The notes beneath the pieces were generated by a model, which was not told the origin of the DNA, did not search any database, and saw only the letters and a list, made by a program, of their open reading frames with translations. Made by a program: the position numbers and the translations under genes. A DNA stretch of 64,000 bases from Achromobacter sp. UMC46 (lineage in GTDB: Bacteria; Pseudomonadota; Gammaproteobacteria; Burkholderiales; Burkholderiaceae_B), in assembly GCF_014170335.1 (NCBI RefSeq), contig NZ_LZZS01000005.1:248001-312000 (forward strand), given 5' to 3'. Below, one piece after another: positions 23,853-32,572 of this stretch; within the stretch, counting starts at the first letter, position 1, and each line of letters starts with the position of its first letter.

Positions 23853-26800
23853 CTATTCCTTGGCCGTGCTCGGGGCCGGCAAGGCATCGGATGCCGGCTG
23901 GCCGCGTGTCTTCGACACCAGCGACAGCACCCACACAAAGAAGATGGGCACGAAGATCACGCCCAGCAGCGTGGCGGTCAGCATGCCGCCGATCACGCCC
24001 ACGCCCAACGCACGCTGGCTGGCGGCGCCCGCGCCGCTGGCCAACGCCAGCGGCACCACACCCAGGATGAACGCCAGCGACGTCATCACGATGGGGCGGA
24101 AGCGCAATTTGGCGGCCTGGATGGCGGAATCCATCAGCGAATGGCCCTGTTCGCGCAGGCTCTTGGCGAATTCCACGATCAGGATCGCGTTCTTGGCGGC
24201 CAGGCCGATGATGGTGATGAGGCCGACCTTGAAGTACACGTCGTTGGACATGCCCAGCACCGTCACGGCCAGTACCGAACCCAGCGCGCCGATCGGCACG
24301 ATCAGCATGACCGACGCGGGGATGGCCCAGCTTTCATACAAGGCGACCATCAGCAGGAACACCACCAGGAATGCCAGCGCGAACAGCATCGGCGCCTGGG
24401 CCCCCGCGAATTTCTCCTGATAGGACAGGCCCGTCCATTCGTAGCCGATGCCGCTGGGCAGCTCGGACACGATACGCTCGATTTCAGCCATCGCTTCGCC
24501 GGTGCTGCGCCCGGGCATGGCATCGCCCGCGATCTTGAACGCCGGGTAGCCGTTGTAGCGCGAGATCTGCACCGGCCCGGTCTCCCAGTCGGTCTTCACG
24601 AAGGCGCTCAGCGGCACCATCCCGCCCGACTTGTTGCGCACGTTCAGCATCAAGATGCTCTCCGGCGTCATGCGGTCGCGCACGTCCGCCTGCACCACCA
24701 CGCGCTGCAAGCGCCCGGCGTTGGCGAAGTCATTGATGGTGGCGGACCCGTACGCCGACGAGATCGCCGTGCTGATCGTGTCGAACCCGATGCCCAGTGC
24801 CTCCGCCTTCTGGCGGTCGATGTCCAGGCGCAACTGCGGCGCATCCGCCAGGCCTTCCATCATGGCGTAGGCGATCACCGGCGAACTGTTGGCCTTGGCC
24901 AGCAGCTGGTTGCGGGCTTCCGTCAGCGCCGCGCGGCCCAGACCGCCGCGGTCTTGCAGGCGCAGCGCGAAGCCGCCGGAGTTGCCCAGTCCGTCGATGG
25001 GCGGCGGATTGACCGCCATGACCGTGCCGTCGTCGATGGCGGCAAAACGCGCGTTCACGCTATCGGCAACGTCGGTGGCCGCCTGGCCCTTGCCGCGTTC
25101 GGACCAGTCCTTCAAGGTCGGGAACGCGATGCCCGCGTTCTGGCCCGTGCCCGAAAAGCTGAAGCCCATCACCGTGAAGGCGTCGCCCATGGCGTCCAGC
25201 GACATCAGGTGCTGCTCGACGTCAGCCACGACCTTGTCGGTGCGGGTGTGGGTAGCCCCTGGCGGCAACTGGACGTCGACGATGACATAGCCCTGGTCTT
25301 CCGGCGGCACGAAGGATTCGGGCACGCGCACATACAGCACACCCAGCACCGCCACGATCGCCACGTAGATCACCATATAGCGGCCGGTGCGCTTGACCAG
25401 CCGCGAATTCAGCGCCTCGAAACGGCTGGTCAGGCGGTTGAAGCTGCGGTTGAACCAGCCGAAAAATCCTTTCTTTTCATCGTGATGGCCCTTGGGGATG
25501 GGCTTGAGGAACGTGGCGCACAGCGCCGGCGTGAAGGTCAGCGCCAGGAAGCCCGAGAACAGGATCGACACCGCCAGCGATAGCGAAAACTGCTGATAGA
25601 TGACGCCGACCGAGCCGCTCATGAACGCCAGCGGCAGGAACACGGCGGACAGCACCAGCGTGATACCGACGATGGCGCCCGACACCTGCTCCATCGCCTT
25701 GATCGTGGCTTCGCGCGGCGGCAGGCCCTCTTCGGCCATGATGCGTTCCACGTTTTCGACCACCACGATGGCGTCGTCCACCAGGATGCCGATGGCCAGC
25801 ACCATGCCGAACATCGTCATCATGTTCACTGAAAAGCCCAGCACGGACATCACCGCGAAGGTGCCCAGCAGGCACACCGGCACCACGATCGTGGGGATCA
25901 GCGTGTAGCGGATGTTCTGCAGGAACAGGAACATCACCAGGAACACCAGCACCATCGCCTCAAGCAGCGTGTGCACGACCTTTTCGATCGCCACGCTGAC
26001 GAAGCGCGAGGTGTCGAACGGCACTGAGAATTCCACGTCTTCGGGGAACGACGCCGACAATTCCTGCAGGCGCGCCTTCACGACCTTGACGGTATCGATC
26101 GCGTTGGCGCCCGGCGCCAGCTGCACCGCGGCGCCGACCGACTTCTTGCCGTTCAGGCGCGTTTCGAAGTCGTAGCTCTGACGGCCCACTTCCAGCCGCG
26201 CCACGTCCGCCAGGTGCACGGACGAACCGTCGTCGTTGGCGCGCAGCACGATCCTGCCGAATTCCTCCGGCGAGTCCAGCATGCCCTTCACGGCCAGCGT
26301 GGCCGTCAATTCCTGCTCGGGCGAACCGGGGCGGCTGCCGAAGCTGCCGGCCGGCACCTGCACGTTCTGCGCGGCGATGGCCGCGTTGACGTCGGCCACC
26401 GACAGGCCCAGCCCCAGCAGCTTCTGCGGGTCGATCCACACGCGCATGGCCGCTTCGGCGCCGAAGAACTGCACCTTGCCCACGCCGTCGACGCGGCGGA
26501 TCTCGTTGTTGATATTGCGCGCCGCGTAGTCGGACAGGCCCACCACGTCTTTTTGCGCGTCATCGCCCTTGTAGGTCAGGGCGTAGATCATCAGAAAGTT
26601 CGAGCTGGCCTGCTCGACTTGCAAGCCCTGCTGCGTCACGGCGGACGGCAAGCGGGCTTCGGCCTTCTTGATGCGGTTCTGCACGTCCACCTGGGCCAGG
26701 TCGGGGTCCGTTCCCGGCTCGAACGTGACGGTGATTTCCGCGCTGCCGCTGGAGCTGCTGGAGGACTCGTAGTACAGCATGTGCTTGGCGCCGTTCAGCT

Positions 26801-27002
26801 CTTCTTCGATGACGCTCGTCACCGAATCGACCAGCACCGACGCGGACGCGCCCGGGTACACGGCGGCGATCGTCACCTGGGGCGGCGCCACCACCGGAAA
26901 CTGCGACACCGGCAGCGACGGGATCGCCAGCAAACCGGCGAGCGAAATGAAGATGGCCACCACCCACGCGAAATTGGGGCGGCCAATGAAAAACTTGGAC
27001 AT
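23853..27002 (-). CDS. RND efflux permease, HAE1 (AcrB/MexB-like)
   Basis: This 1049-residue inner membrane transporter is the proton-driven pump of a tripartite RND system. It has 12 helices, two large periplasmic loops and the proton-relay residues: the Asp pair in GILVDDAIVVVENVERIM (helix 4) and the Lys in GLAAKNAILIVEFA (helix 10). The length is normal for HAE1 pumps. It is followed by an outer membrane factor and preceded by an adaptor, with regulation by a divergent TetR. In Achromobacter several such systems exist (Axy pumps). Assigning this one to a named system needs a sequence comparison that I cannot make. Confidence 0.95.
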   Translation of the reverse strand: MSKFFIGRPNFAWVVAIFISLAGLLAIPSLPVSQFPVVAPPQVTIAAVYPGASASVLVDSVTSVIEEELNGAKHMLYYESSSSSSGSAEITVTFEPGTDPDLAQVDVQNRIKKAEARLPSAVTQQGLQVEQASSNFLMIYALTYKGDDAQKDVVGLSDYAARNINNEIRRVDGVGKVQFFGAEAAMRVWIDPQKLLGLGLSVADVNAAIAAQNVQVPAGSFGSRPGSPEQELTATLAVKGMLDSPEEFGRIVLRANDDGSSVHLADVARLEVGRQSYDFETRLNGKKSVGAAVQLAPGANAIDTVKVVKARLQELSASFPEDVEFSVPFDTSRFVSVAIEKVVHTLLEAMVLVFLVMFLFLQNIRYTLIPTIVVPVCLLGTFAVMSVLGFSVNMMTMFGMVLAIGILVDDAIVVVENVERIMAEEGLPPREATIKAMEQVSGAIVGITLVLSAVFLPLAFMSGSVGVIYQQFSLSLAVSILFSGFLALTFTPALCATFLKPIPKGHHDEKKGFFGWFNRSFNRLTSRFEALNSRLVKRTGRYMVIYVAIVAVLGVLYVRVPESFVPPEDQGYVIVDVQLPPGATHTRTDKVVADVEQHLMSLDAMGDAFTVMGFSFSGTGQNAGIAFPTLKDWSERGKGQAATDVADSVNARFAAIDDGTVMAVNPPPIDGLGNSGGFALRLQDRGGLGRAALTEARNQLLAKANSSPVIAYAMMEGLADAPQLRLDIDRQKAEALGIGFDTISTAISSAYGSATINDFANAGRLQRVVVQADVRDRMTPESILMLNVRNKSGGMVPLSAFVKTDWETGPVQISRYNGYPAFKIAGDAMPGRSTGEAMAEIERIVSELPSGIGYEWTGLSYQEKFAGAQAPMLFALAFLVVFLLMVALYESWAIPASVMLIVPIGALGSVLAVTVLGMSNDVYFKVGLITIIGLAAKNAILIVEFAKSLREQGHSLMDSAIQAAKLRFRPIVMTSLAFILGVVPLALASGAGAASQRALGVGVIGGMLTATLLGVIFVPIFFVWVLSLVSKTRGQPASDALPAPSTAKE

Positions 27003-27042
27003 GATCTATCCTTGGGAATGCATGCGGAGCGCGGGCGGCCGG

Positions 27043-28224
27043 TCAGTTGGCGGCAGGGGCCGAGGCCTCGCCGGCGGCAGCGACCTTGGGCTGCGCCACG
27101 GGTGTCACGCTGACTTTCTGGCCGGGTACGGCGGCGTTGACGCCGCCCACGATGACGCGGTCACCCGCGCTCAAGCCCTCGACGATGTGCCAGTCGCTGC
27201 CGCGCATCGTGCCGGTCTGCACCAGGCGCGAGGCCACCACGTCGTCCTGCCCCACCACCATGACCTGCGGCTTGCCGTCGGTGCTGCGCGTCACGGCGCG
27301 CTGCGGTACCAGGATGGCTTCGGCGTCCACGCCTTGCCGCGTCTGCACGCGCACATACATGCCCGGCAGCAGCAGCACATCGGGATTCGCGAATTCGCCG
27401 CGCACGGAAACCTGCCCCGTGGTCCGGTCCACCGCGATGTCCGAGAACAGCAGGCGGCCACTGCGTTGCTGGTCCGTGCCGTCGATGGTCAGCGAGATGT
27501 CGGCGCCCTCGCCCTGCCCCAGGCTGCCGTTCTGCAGCGCGGCGCGCATGCGCAGCATGTCCGCAACGGGCTGGGTGAAGTCCACGTAGATCGGGTCCAG
27601 TTGCTGGACCTTCGCCATGACGGTGGCCTCGTTCTGTCCCACCAGCGCGCCCTCGGTGACCTGGGCGCGGCCGATGCGGCCCGAAATCGGCGCCTTGACC
27701 GTGGCGTAGTCCAGGTTCAATTGCGCGGTTTCCACGTCGGCTTGCGCCGAGCGGCGCGCCGCCTGGGCGCTCTTGAGCGTGGTGATGGCGGTGTCGAAAT
27801 CCTGCTGGCTGACGGCTTCGATCTTGACCAGCGGCGTGTACCGCTTGACGATGGCCTGGGCGTCCGACACGGCGGCATCCGCCTTGGCCAGGTCGCCCTG
27901 GGCGCGCGACAGCGCCGCCTTGAACGGCGCCGGGTCGATGCGGAACAGCACGTCGCCCGCCTTCACGTCGGCGCCTTCCTGGAAATTGCGGCTAAGCACG
28001 ATGCCCGCCACGCGGGCGCGCACCTCGGCCACCCGCACAGGTTCGACCCGCCCGGGCAGCGCGCTGGTCAGCGCGAAACGTTCGGGCTGCACCGACAGCA
28101 CTTGCACCGCACGCGGTTCGGACGCTTGCGAATGGGCATCCTGATCGCCGCCGCAACCGGCCAGCAAGATTGACGCCAACAACGCCGTGAGGGGCCACTG
28201 CCACCTGGTTTGATTCTTCAACAT
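27043..28224 (-). CDS. RND efflux periplasmic adaptor (MexA/AcrA-like)
   Basis: This 393-residue membrane fusion protein links the pump to the outer membrane channel. It starts with a lipoprotein signal (lipobox LAGC, Cys24). Barrel-sandwich and alpha-hairpin segments follow (RVEPVRVAEVRARVAGIV, then long coiled-coil helices to about residue 150, and APISGRIGRAQVTEGALV), and the protein ends with a membrane-proximal domain. The ATG at 28224 begins the lipoprotein signal; an upstream in-frame start would extend into the operator region. It is the first gene of the operon and is separated from tetR by a 215-base region carrying two palindromes. Confidence 0.93.
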   Translation of the reverse strand: MLKNQTRWQWPLTALLASILLAGCGGDQDAHSQASEPRAVQVLSVQPERFALTSALPGRVEPVRVAEVRARVAGIVLSRNFQEGADVKAGDVLFRIDPAPFKAALSRAQGDLAKADAAVSDAQAIVKRYTPLVKIEAVSQQDFDTAITTLKSAQAARRSAQADVETAQLNLDYATVKAPISGRIGRAQVTEGALVGQNEATVMAKVQQLDPIYVDFTQPVADMLRMRAALQNGSLGQGEGADISLTIDGTDQQRSGRLLFSDIAVDRTTGQVSVRGEFANPDVLLLPGMYVRVQTRQGVDAEAILVPQRAVTRSTDGKPQVMVVGQDDVVASRLVQTGTMRGSDWHIVEGLSAGDRVIVGGVNAAVPGQKVSVTPVAQPKVAAAGEASAPAAN

Positions 28225-28288
28225 CTGTAACCCCCGCCCGCGGCGACCTGAATTCAATAAGCCGCTGATGCTACCGCAGAGTTCAATT

Positions 28289-28306
28289 TGAATCAATGAT
28301 GATTCA
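28289..28306. promoter_or_regulatory. TetR operator candidate, pump-proximal copy
   Basis: The sequence TGAATCA-ATGA-TGATTCA is a perfect 7-bp inverted repeat with a 4-base centre. It lies about 65 bases upstream of the adaptor gene. The same arms with the same spacing recur at 28381-28398, close to the divergent tetR gene. Length and symmetry fit a TetR-dimer site. Confidence 0.7.
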
Positions 28307-28380
28307 TATGATTCTGTGAAGTTGATTACATTCGGCTTAACAAGTTTTTACTTGCCAATTACGCCAAAGTTTGTACAAAG

Positions 28381-28398
28381 TGAATCACCCGTGATTCA
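28381..28398. promoter_or_regulatory. TetR operator candidate, tetR-proximal copy
   Basis: The sequence TGAATCAC-CC-GTGATTCA is a perfect 8-bp inverted repeat (the 7-bp core TGAATCA/TGATTCA again four bases apart). It lies about 42 bases upstream of the tetR start, where it would overlap the leader or promoter, fitting autorepression. Confidence 0.7.
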
Positions 28399-28439
28399 AT
28401 AGCACCTGATCAAGTTCGAGAACAGAACAGGGGCAGAAC

Positions 28440-29012
28440 ATGTCTGACGAGGCGGGGCACGAGAAGTTACTGGTGGCATTGGCCATGGCAATGGTCGACC
28501 AGCCGCGGGCCACCTTGCAGGAATTGGCAAAAGCCGTGGGCGTCAGCAAGGCGACGCTGTACCGGTTCTGCCAGACGCGGGACCAATTGGTCCTGCGACT
28601 GACGACGCATTGCGCCCATGTGCTGAAGAAGGCGCTGGCGGATTCGCATCTGGACACGGCTGCGCCGCATGAGGCGTTGCGCAACCTGATCAACCAGAAT
28701 CTGGCGCACAAGGAATTGACGGCCTTCCTGATGTACAACTGGAAGCCCGACAACGAGCAGCAGCCCGACATCATGAACAGCTGGTCGGGCTATCAGGAAT
28801 CCCTGGACGCCTTCTTCCTGCGGGGGCAGCGTGAAGGCGCCTTCCGCGTCGACATGACGGCGGCGGCATTGACGGAAATGTTGTTCGGCGTGCTGACCAG
28901 CCTGGTCGACGCCGAGCGGCGCGGACGCGTGGCGCGGCTGGGCATCGCCTCCGTGGTCGAGCAGATGATGCTGCACGGCATCGCCGCCGAGCCGGCGCGC
29001 GCCACAGCCTGA
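28440..29012 (+). CDS. TetR family regulator of the RND operon
   Basis: This 190-residue regulator has a slightly short N-terminal helix-turn-helix (about residues 22-50, TLQELAKAVGVSKATLYRFC) followed by an all-helical ligand and dimerisation domain. It is divergent from the RND adaptor gene, a standard arrangement for a local repressor of multidrug efflux that releases DNA when it binds a drug-like compound. Two matching palindromes in the shared promoter region are its likely sites. The inducing ligand cannot be read from the sequence. Confidence 0.88.
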   Translation: MSDEAGHEKLLVALAMAMVDQPRATLQELAKAVGVSKATLYRFCQTRDQLVLRLTTHCAHVLKKALADSHLDTAAPHEALRNLINQNLAHKELTAFLMYNWKPDNEQQPDIMNSWSGYQESLDAFFLRGQREGAFRVDMTAAALTEMLFGVLTSLVDAERRGRVARLGIASVVEQMMLHGIAAEPARATA

Positions 29013-29047
29013 GGCGCGCGCACCGGATCCGCCGATATCGCAGCCCG

Positions 29048-30058
29048 TTATGCGACCGCGACCGGCCGTCCGTAGAACGGGTAGTTCGGGTCGTTGTAGC
29101 CGTGCGCGGACGCATGGCCCGGCGTCACCCAGCCGTCCACGACGGCTTCGTCTTCCGCCGTGACCGTGACGTCCAGCGCCGCGTAGTAGTCGTCCATCTG
29201 CGCCAGCGTGCGGGGCCCTGCGATCACGCTCGTGATGACCGGGTTGGCCAGCACCCATGCGGTGGCGAAATGGCCGGGCTGCACGCCCCGCGCCGCGCTG
29301 TGCGCCACCAGCTGCTGCGCGATCTGCAGCGACTCTTCGCGGAATTCCGTCGCCAGAATGCGGCGATCGCCGCGCCCGGCGCGGGTGTCGGCGGCCGGCG
29401 CCTGGCCCGGCAGGTACTTGCCCGTCAGCACGCCGCGCGCGATGGGGCTGTACGGCACCACGCCCAGGCCGTAGTGCTTGCACGCCGGCAGGATTTCGAC
29501 CTCTGGCCCGCGGTTCAGCATGTTGTAGTACGGCTGGCACACCACGGGTTGCGGCACGCCCATCTTTTCGCACAGGCGCATGACTTCGGCGATGCGCCAG
29601 CCGCGGAAGTTCGACAAGCCGAAGCTGCGCAGCTTGCCCGCGCGGATCAGGTCGCCCAGCGCCCACAGCGCTTCTTCCAGGTTCTCTTCGTGGTAGTCGC
29701 GGTGCAGGTACAGGATGTCCATGAAATCCGTGCCCAGGCGCGCCAGGCTTTGCTCCACCCCGCGCATCAGCCACTGGCGCGAATAGTGCGCCAGGTTCGG
29801 CCCCTTGCCGACCGGGTTGCCGATTTTGCTGGCCAGCACCCAGTCGTGGCGCTGCCCTTGCAGCAGCTTGCCCACCACCTCTTCCGAACGGCCTTCGTTG
29901 TAGACGTCGGCCGTATCGATGAAATTCAAGCCATGGTCGCGCGCCGACGCGACAATGCGCGCCGCCTCGTCGTCAGGCGTCTGTTCTCCGAACATCATGG
30001 TGCCCAGGCATAGCGGCGACACGCGCAGGTTGCTGGTTCCCAGTCGGCGGTAGTTCAT
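29048..30058 (-). CDS. aldo/keto reductase
   Basis: This 336-residue NADPH-dependent oxidoreductase forms the TIM barrel of the aldo/keto reductase superfamily. The catalytic tetrad is visible as Asp and Tyr in FIDTADVYNEG (about residues 47-57), Lys in VLASKIGNP (about residue 80) and His in DILYLHRDYHEE (about residue 120). The ATG at 30058 starts the typical MNYRRLGTSNLRVSPL; a longer frame upstream is not protein-like. It is next to a serine hydrolase and class V aminotransferase on the same strand. The natural carbonyl substrate is unknown. Confidence 0.92.
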   Translation of the reverse strand: MNYRRLGTSNLRVSPLCLGTMMFGEQTPDDEAARIVASARDHGLNFIDTADVYNEGRSEEVVGKLLQGQRHDWVLASKIGNPVGKGPNLAHYSRQWLMRGVEQSLARLGTDFMDILYLHRDYHEENLEEALWALGDLIRAGKLRSFGLSNFRGWRIAEVMRLCEKMGVPQPVVCQPYYNMLNRGPEVEILPACKHYGLGVVPYSPIARGVLTGKYLPGQAPAADTRAGRGDRRILATEFREESLQIAQQLVAHSAARGVQPGHFATAWVLANPVITSVIAGPRTLAQMDDYYAALDVTVTAEDEAVVDGWVTPGHASAHGYNDPNYPFYGRPVAVA

Positions 30059-30092
30059 GGCTTCGTTCCTTGGTCGGTGAGAGGTCAGAATG

Positions 30093-31148
30093 TTACGCCT
30101 GTGGCGCGTCCACCGCTGCAAGGATCTTGCCGAAGAGCGCGTCCGCATGGGCGGAATTCAGCCAGCGCACGATCACCACCATCTTGCGTTCCGGCTCCAC
30201 CCACGTGAACGAGCTGCCCGCGCCCACGCCGAAGAAGCTGGACGCCGGCACGCTGGGGAACACGCGGCCTTCGTGGTTCAGCCAGATCAGGTAGCCGTAG
30301 TACGGCGCGATGGCGCAGGGCGTGCGCATCGCCTGGATCCATTCACGCGACAGGATCTGCTTGCCGTTGGCCTGGCCATTGTTCAGCAGCATCTGGCCGA
30401 TCAGCGCCTGGTCGCGCGCGCTGATGGACATGCCGCCGCCCCAATGCGACCCCCCCGGAACCGACGGCATGCGCTGGCCGTCGATCTCGACCCAGGCGGT
30501 GTCGTAGCCCACCCATTGCCAGTCATCGCTGGCGCCGATCGGGCGCGTGACGGCTTCACGGAACACGTCCGGCAGCGGCTTGCGGAACAGGTGCAGCAAC
30601 GCGTAGGACAGCTGATTGATGCGAACGTCGTTGTATTCCCAGTACGTGCCGGGGCGCTGCAAGGGGCGCGCGTCGCCCTTCTTGCCATCGGGCGGCACGC
30701 CGAACGTGACGGCGCGATAGCGGTCCGCCTGGTCCGACACGCCGAAGCGCTCGCCTTCCCATTCGCTTGTCTGCTGCAGCAGGTGGCGCCAGGTGATGTC
30801 GGCGTTCTGGCCGTCGTCGAAACCGATCCCGGGCACCCGCTTGCCGACGGGTTCGTCCACGTCGGGCAACAGGCCGCGGTCGTGCGCCACACCCGCCAGG
30901 ATCGCCAGATACAGCTTGGCGACGCTGAAGGTCAGGTCGGCGCGGTCGGGCTCGCCCCAGGACGCGACGGTCTTGCCGTCGACCACGACCATGCCCGATA
31001 CCGGACCCCGGTCATGGATCGGCCCCAACAGGCGGTTCCAGGGCGGCGGATCGTTCAGGTGCACGCCGAAATTGCCCTTGACGCTGCGGTCCCAGGCGGA
31101 TTCGTGTTCATTGGCGAATTGGATCGCCTGCTGCATAAGCGTATTCAT
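30093..31148 (-). CDS. serine hydrolase, beta-lactamase/esterase (class C-like) family
   Basis: This 351-residue protein has the penicillin-recognising fold of class C beta-lactamases and related esterases or amidases. The SxxK motif is LTFSVAKLYLA (Ser near residue 90), and the YxN motif is WEYNDVRINQL (near residue 190). No signal peptide is visible, so it should act in the cytoplasm and is unlikely to confer beta-lactam resistance. Such enzymes hydrolyse esters, amides or D-amino peptides. It lies between an aldo/keto reductase and an aminotransferase, close to a peptide transporter cluster, which supports a role in amide or peptide catabolism. Confidence 0.85.
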   Translation of the reverse strand: MNTLMQQAIQFANEHESAWDRSVKGNFGVHLNDPPPWNRLLGPIHDRGPVSGMVVVDGKTVASWGEPDRADLTFSVAKLYLAILAGVAHDRGLLPDVDEPVGKRVPGIGFDDGQNADITWRHLLQQTSEWEGERFGVSDQADRYRAVTFGVPPDGKKGDARPLQRPGTYWEYNDVRINQLSYALLHLFRKPLPDVFREAVTRPIGASDDWQWVGYDTAWVEIDGQRMPSVPGGSHWGGGMSISARDQALIGQMLLNNGQANGKQILSREWIQAMRTPCAIAPYYGYLIWLNHEGRVFPSVPASSFFGVGAGSSFTWVEPERKMVVIVRWLNSAHADALFGKILAAVDAPQA

Positions 31149-31172
31149 CGTTTCCCTCGTTATTGTGGTGTG

Positions 31173-32369
31173 TCAGGCCGTGGCGCCCTCGGGCGTCCTG
31201 GCCAGGAATTCCATCGCGGCCTGCAAACCGCCAGCGCGATGCGGCACCCCGGCGGCGACCAGGCCCATCTCGACCCCGGCCAGCGTGCCGCACAGGGTCA
31301 GGTCGTTGAAGTGGCCCAGGTGGCCGATGCGGAAGACGCGGTCGGTCAGCTTGCCCAGGCCCTGCCCCAACGACATGTCGAAGCGGTCCAGGATGACCTT
31401 GCGCAAGGCGTCGGCGCCATGGCCTTCCGGCATCAGCACCGCGGTCAGCGCGGGGCTGTGCGCGGACGGCTCCAGGCTAAGCAGTTCCAGCCCCCAGCCG
31501 GCCACGGCCAGACGCGTGGCGCGCGCATGCCGCTCATGCCGCGCGAACACGCGCGGCAGGCCCTCGGCTTGCAGCATGGCCAACGCCTCGTGCAGCCCGT
31601 ACAGCAGGTTGGTCGACGGCGTATACGGGAAATAGCCGTTGCCGTTGGCGGCCAGCATGTCGCGCCAGTCCCAGTACGCGCGCGGCAGGCGCGCGCTGTC
31701 GGCGGCGGCCAGCGCCCGTGCGCTGACGGCGTTGAACGCCAGGCCCGGCGGCAGCATCAGGCCCTTCTGCGACCCGGCCACCGTCACGTCCACGCCCCAT
31801 TCGTCATGCCGGTAGTCGATGGACCCCAGCGACGAAATCGTGTCCACCATCAGCAGCGCGGGATGCCCCGCGCCGTCGATGGCGGCGCGCACGGCGGCGA
31901 TGTCACTGGTAACGCCGGTGGACGTTTCGTTATGCACGACGCACACGGCCTTGATGCGGTGCTGCGCGTCTTCGGCCAGGCGCGCGCCGATGACGGCGGC
32001 GTCCACCGGATGGCGCCAGTCGCCTTCCACGTAGTCCACCTCCAGCCCCAGGCGCCCGGCAAGCTTCTTCCACAGGCTGGCGAAGTGGCCGGTTTCCACC
32101 ATCAGCACCCGGTCGCCGGGCGACAGCGTGTTGACCAGCGCCGCTTCCCACGCCCCCGTGCCCGACGACGGGAAGATGACCACGGGGGACTGCGTCTGGA
32201 AGACCTGCTTCACCCCGGCCAGCACGGCCAGCCCCAGCGCGCCGAACGCCGGCCCGCGGTGGTCGATGGTGGGCTGGTCGATGGCCCGCAGCACGCGGTC
32301 GGGCACATTCGTCGGCCCCGGAATCTGCAGGAAATGCCGGCCGGACGGATGGGAGTTCAGGGTAAGCAT
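31173..32369 (-). CDS. class V aminotransferase (serine/alanine-glyoxylate type)
   Basis: This 398-residue PLP enzyme resembles serine-glyoxylate, alanine-glyoxylate and purine-catabolic aminotransferases. Family landmarks are GPTNVPDRVLRA near the start, DHRGPAFG, the PLP-stabilising SGTGAWEAAL, the MVDTISSLGS segment, and the Schiff-base Lys in GSQKGLML (about residue 202). A C-terminal RIGHLGHFND motif completes the pattern. A GTG four codons upstream is an alternative start. It is divergent from the GntR gene across a region with three GTATAC-centred sites, so GntR may control both sides. Confidence 0.9.
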   Translation of the reverse strand: MLTLNSHPSGRHFLQIPGPTNVPDRVLRAIDQPTIDHRGPAFGALGLAVLAGVKQVFQTQSPVVIFPSSGTGAWEAALVNTLSPGDRVLMVETGHFASLWKKLAGRLGLEVDYVEGDWRHPVDAAVIGARLAEDAQHRIKAVCVVHNETSTGVTSDIAAVRAAIDGAGHPALLMVDTISSLGSIDYRHDEWGVDVTVAGSQKGLMLPPGLAFNAVSARALAAADSARLPRAYWDWRDMLAANGNGYFPYTPSTNLLYGLHEALAMLQAEGLPRVFARHERHARATRLAVAGWGLELLSLEPSAHSPALTAVLMPEGHGADALRKVILDRFDMSLGQGLGKLTDRVFRIGHLGHFNDLTLCGTLAGVEMGLVAAGVPHRAGGLQAAMEFLARTPEGATA

Positions 32370-32392
32370 GCATCGCCCCACAGTGGAATTTT

Positions 32393-32403
32393 TTGTATAC
32401 CAA
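32393..32403. promoter_or_regulatory. GntR site candidate, aminotransferase-proximal
   Basis: TTGTATACCAA is nearly symmetric about GTATAC and lies about 25 bases upstream of the aminotransferase ATG. It shares the GTATAC core with the palindrome at the gntR start and with an imperfect copy at about 32496-32507 (GGGTATACACCC). Confidence 0.5.
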
Positions 32404-32558
32404 CGGAAGTTGCGCGACAGACGAACGGCGTTCGCCGCGCATGCGGACTTGCGGCATGCGCCACTCTATCCCATTGTTTTTACATCGATAACCTAGGGTA
32501 TACACCCATGATTGATCCGCTTGCCGCAGGTTTATAGTCTAGAAAAATACGGGGAAAA

Positions 32559-32572
32559 ATTGGTATACCAAT
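32559..32572. promoter_or_regulatory. GntR operator candidate overlapping the gntR start
   Basis: ATTGGTATACCAAT is a perfect 14-base palindrome whose last two bases are the A and T of the gntR start codon. TTGGTATACCAA is of the form bound by FCD-type GntR dimers. Binding here would block initiation of the regulator's own gene. Confidence 0.65.

Noticed and set aside
24141..25583. Long plus-strand open frame opposite the RND permease
   Set aside because: Antisense shadow of a certain gene in GC-rich DNA; no domain is visible.
30093..31148. Chromosomal beta-lactamase (resistance gene)
   Set aside because: SxxK and YxN are present but there is no signal peptide and the context is catabolic, so an esterase/amidase is more likely.
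30090..32537. Very long plus-strand open frame opposite the reductase, hydrolase and aminotransferase genes
   Set aside because: It is a codon-bias shadow: its product is rich in Arg, Gln, His and Val without any family pattern, while all three minus-strand genes have clear motifs.
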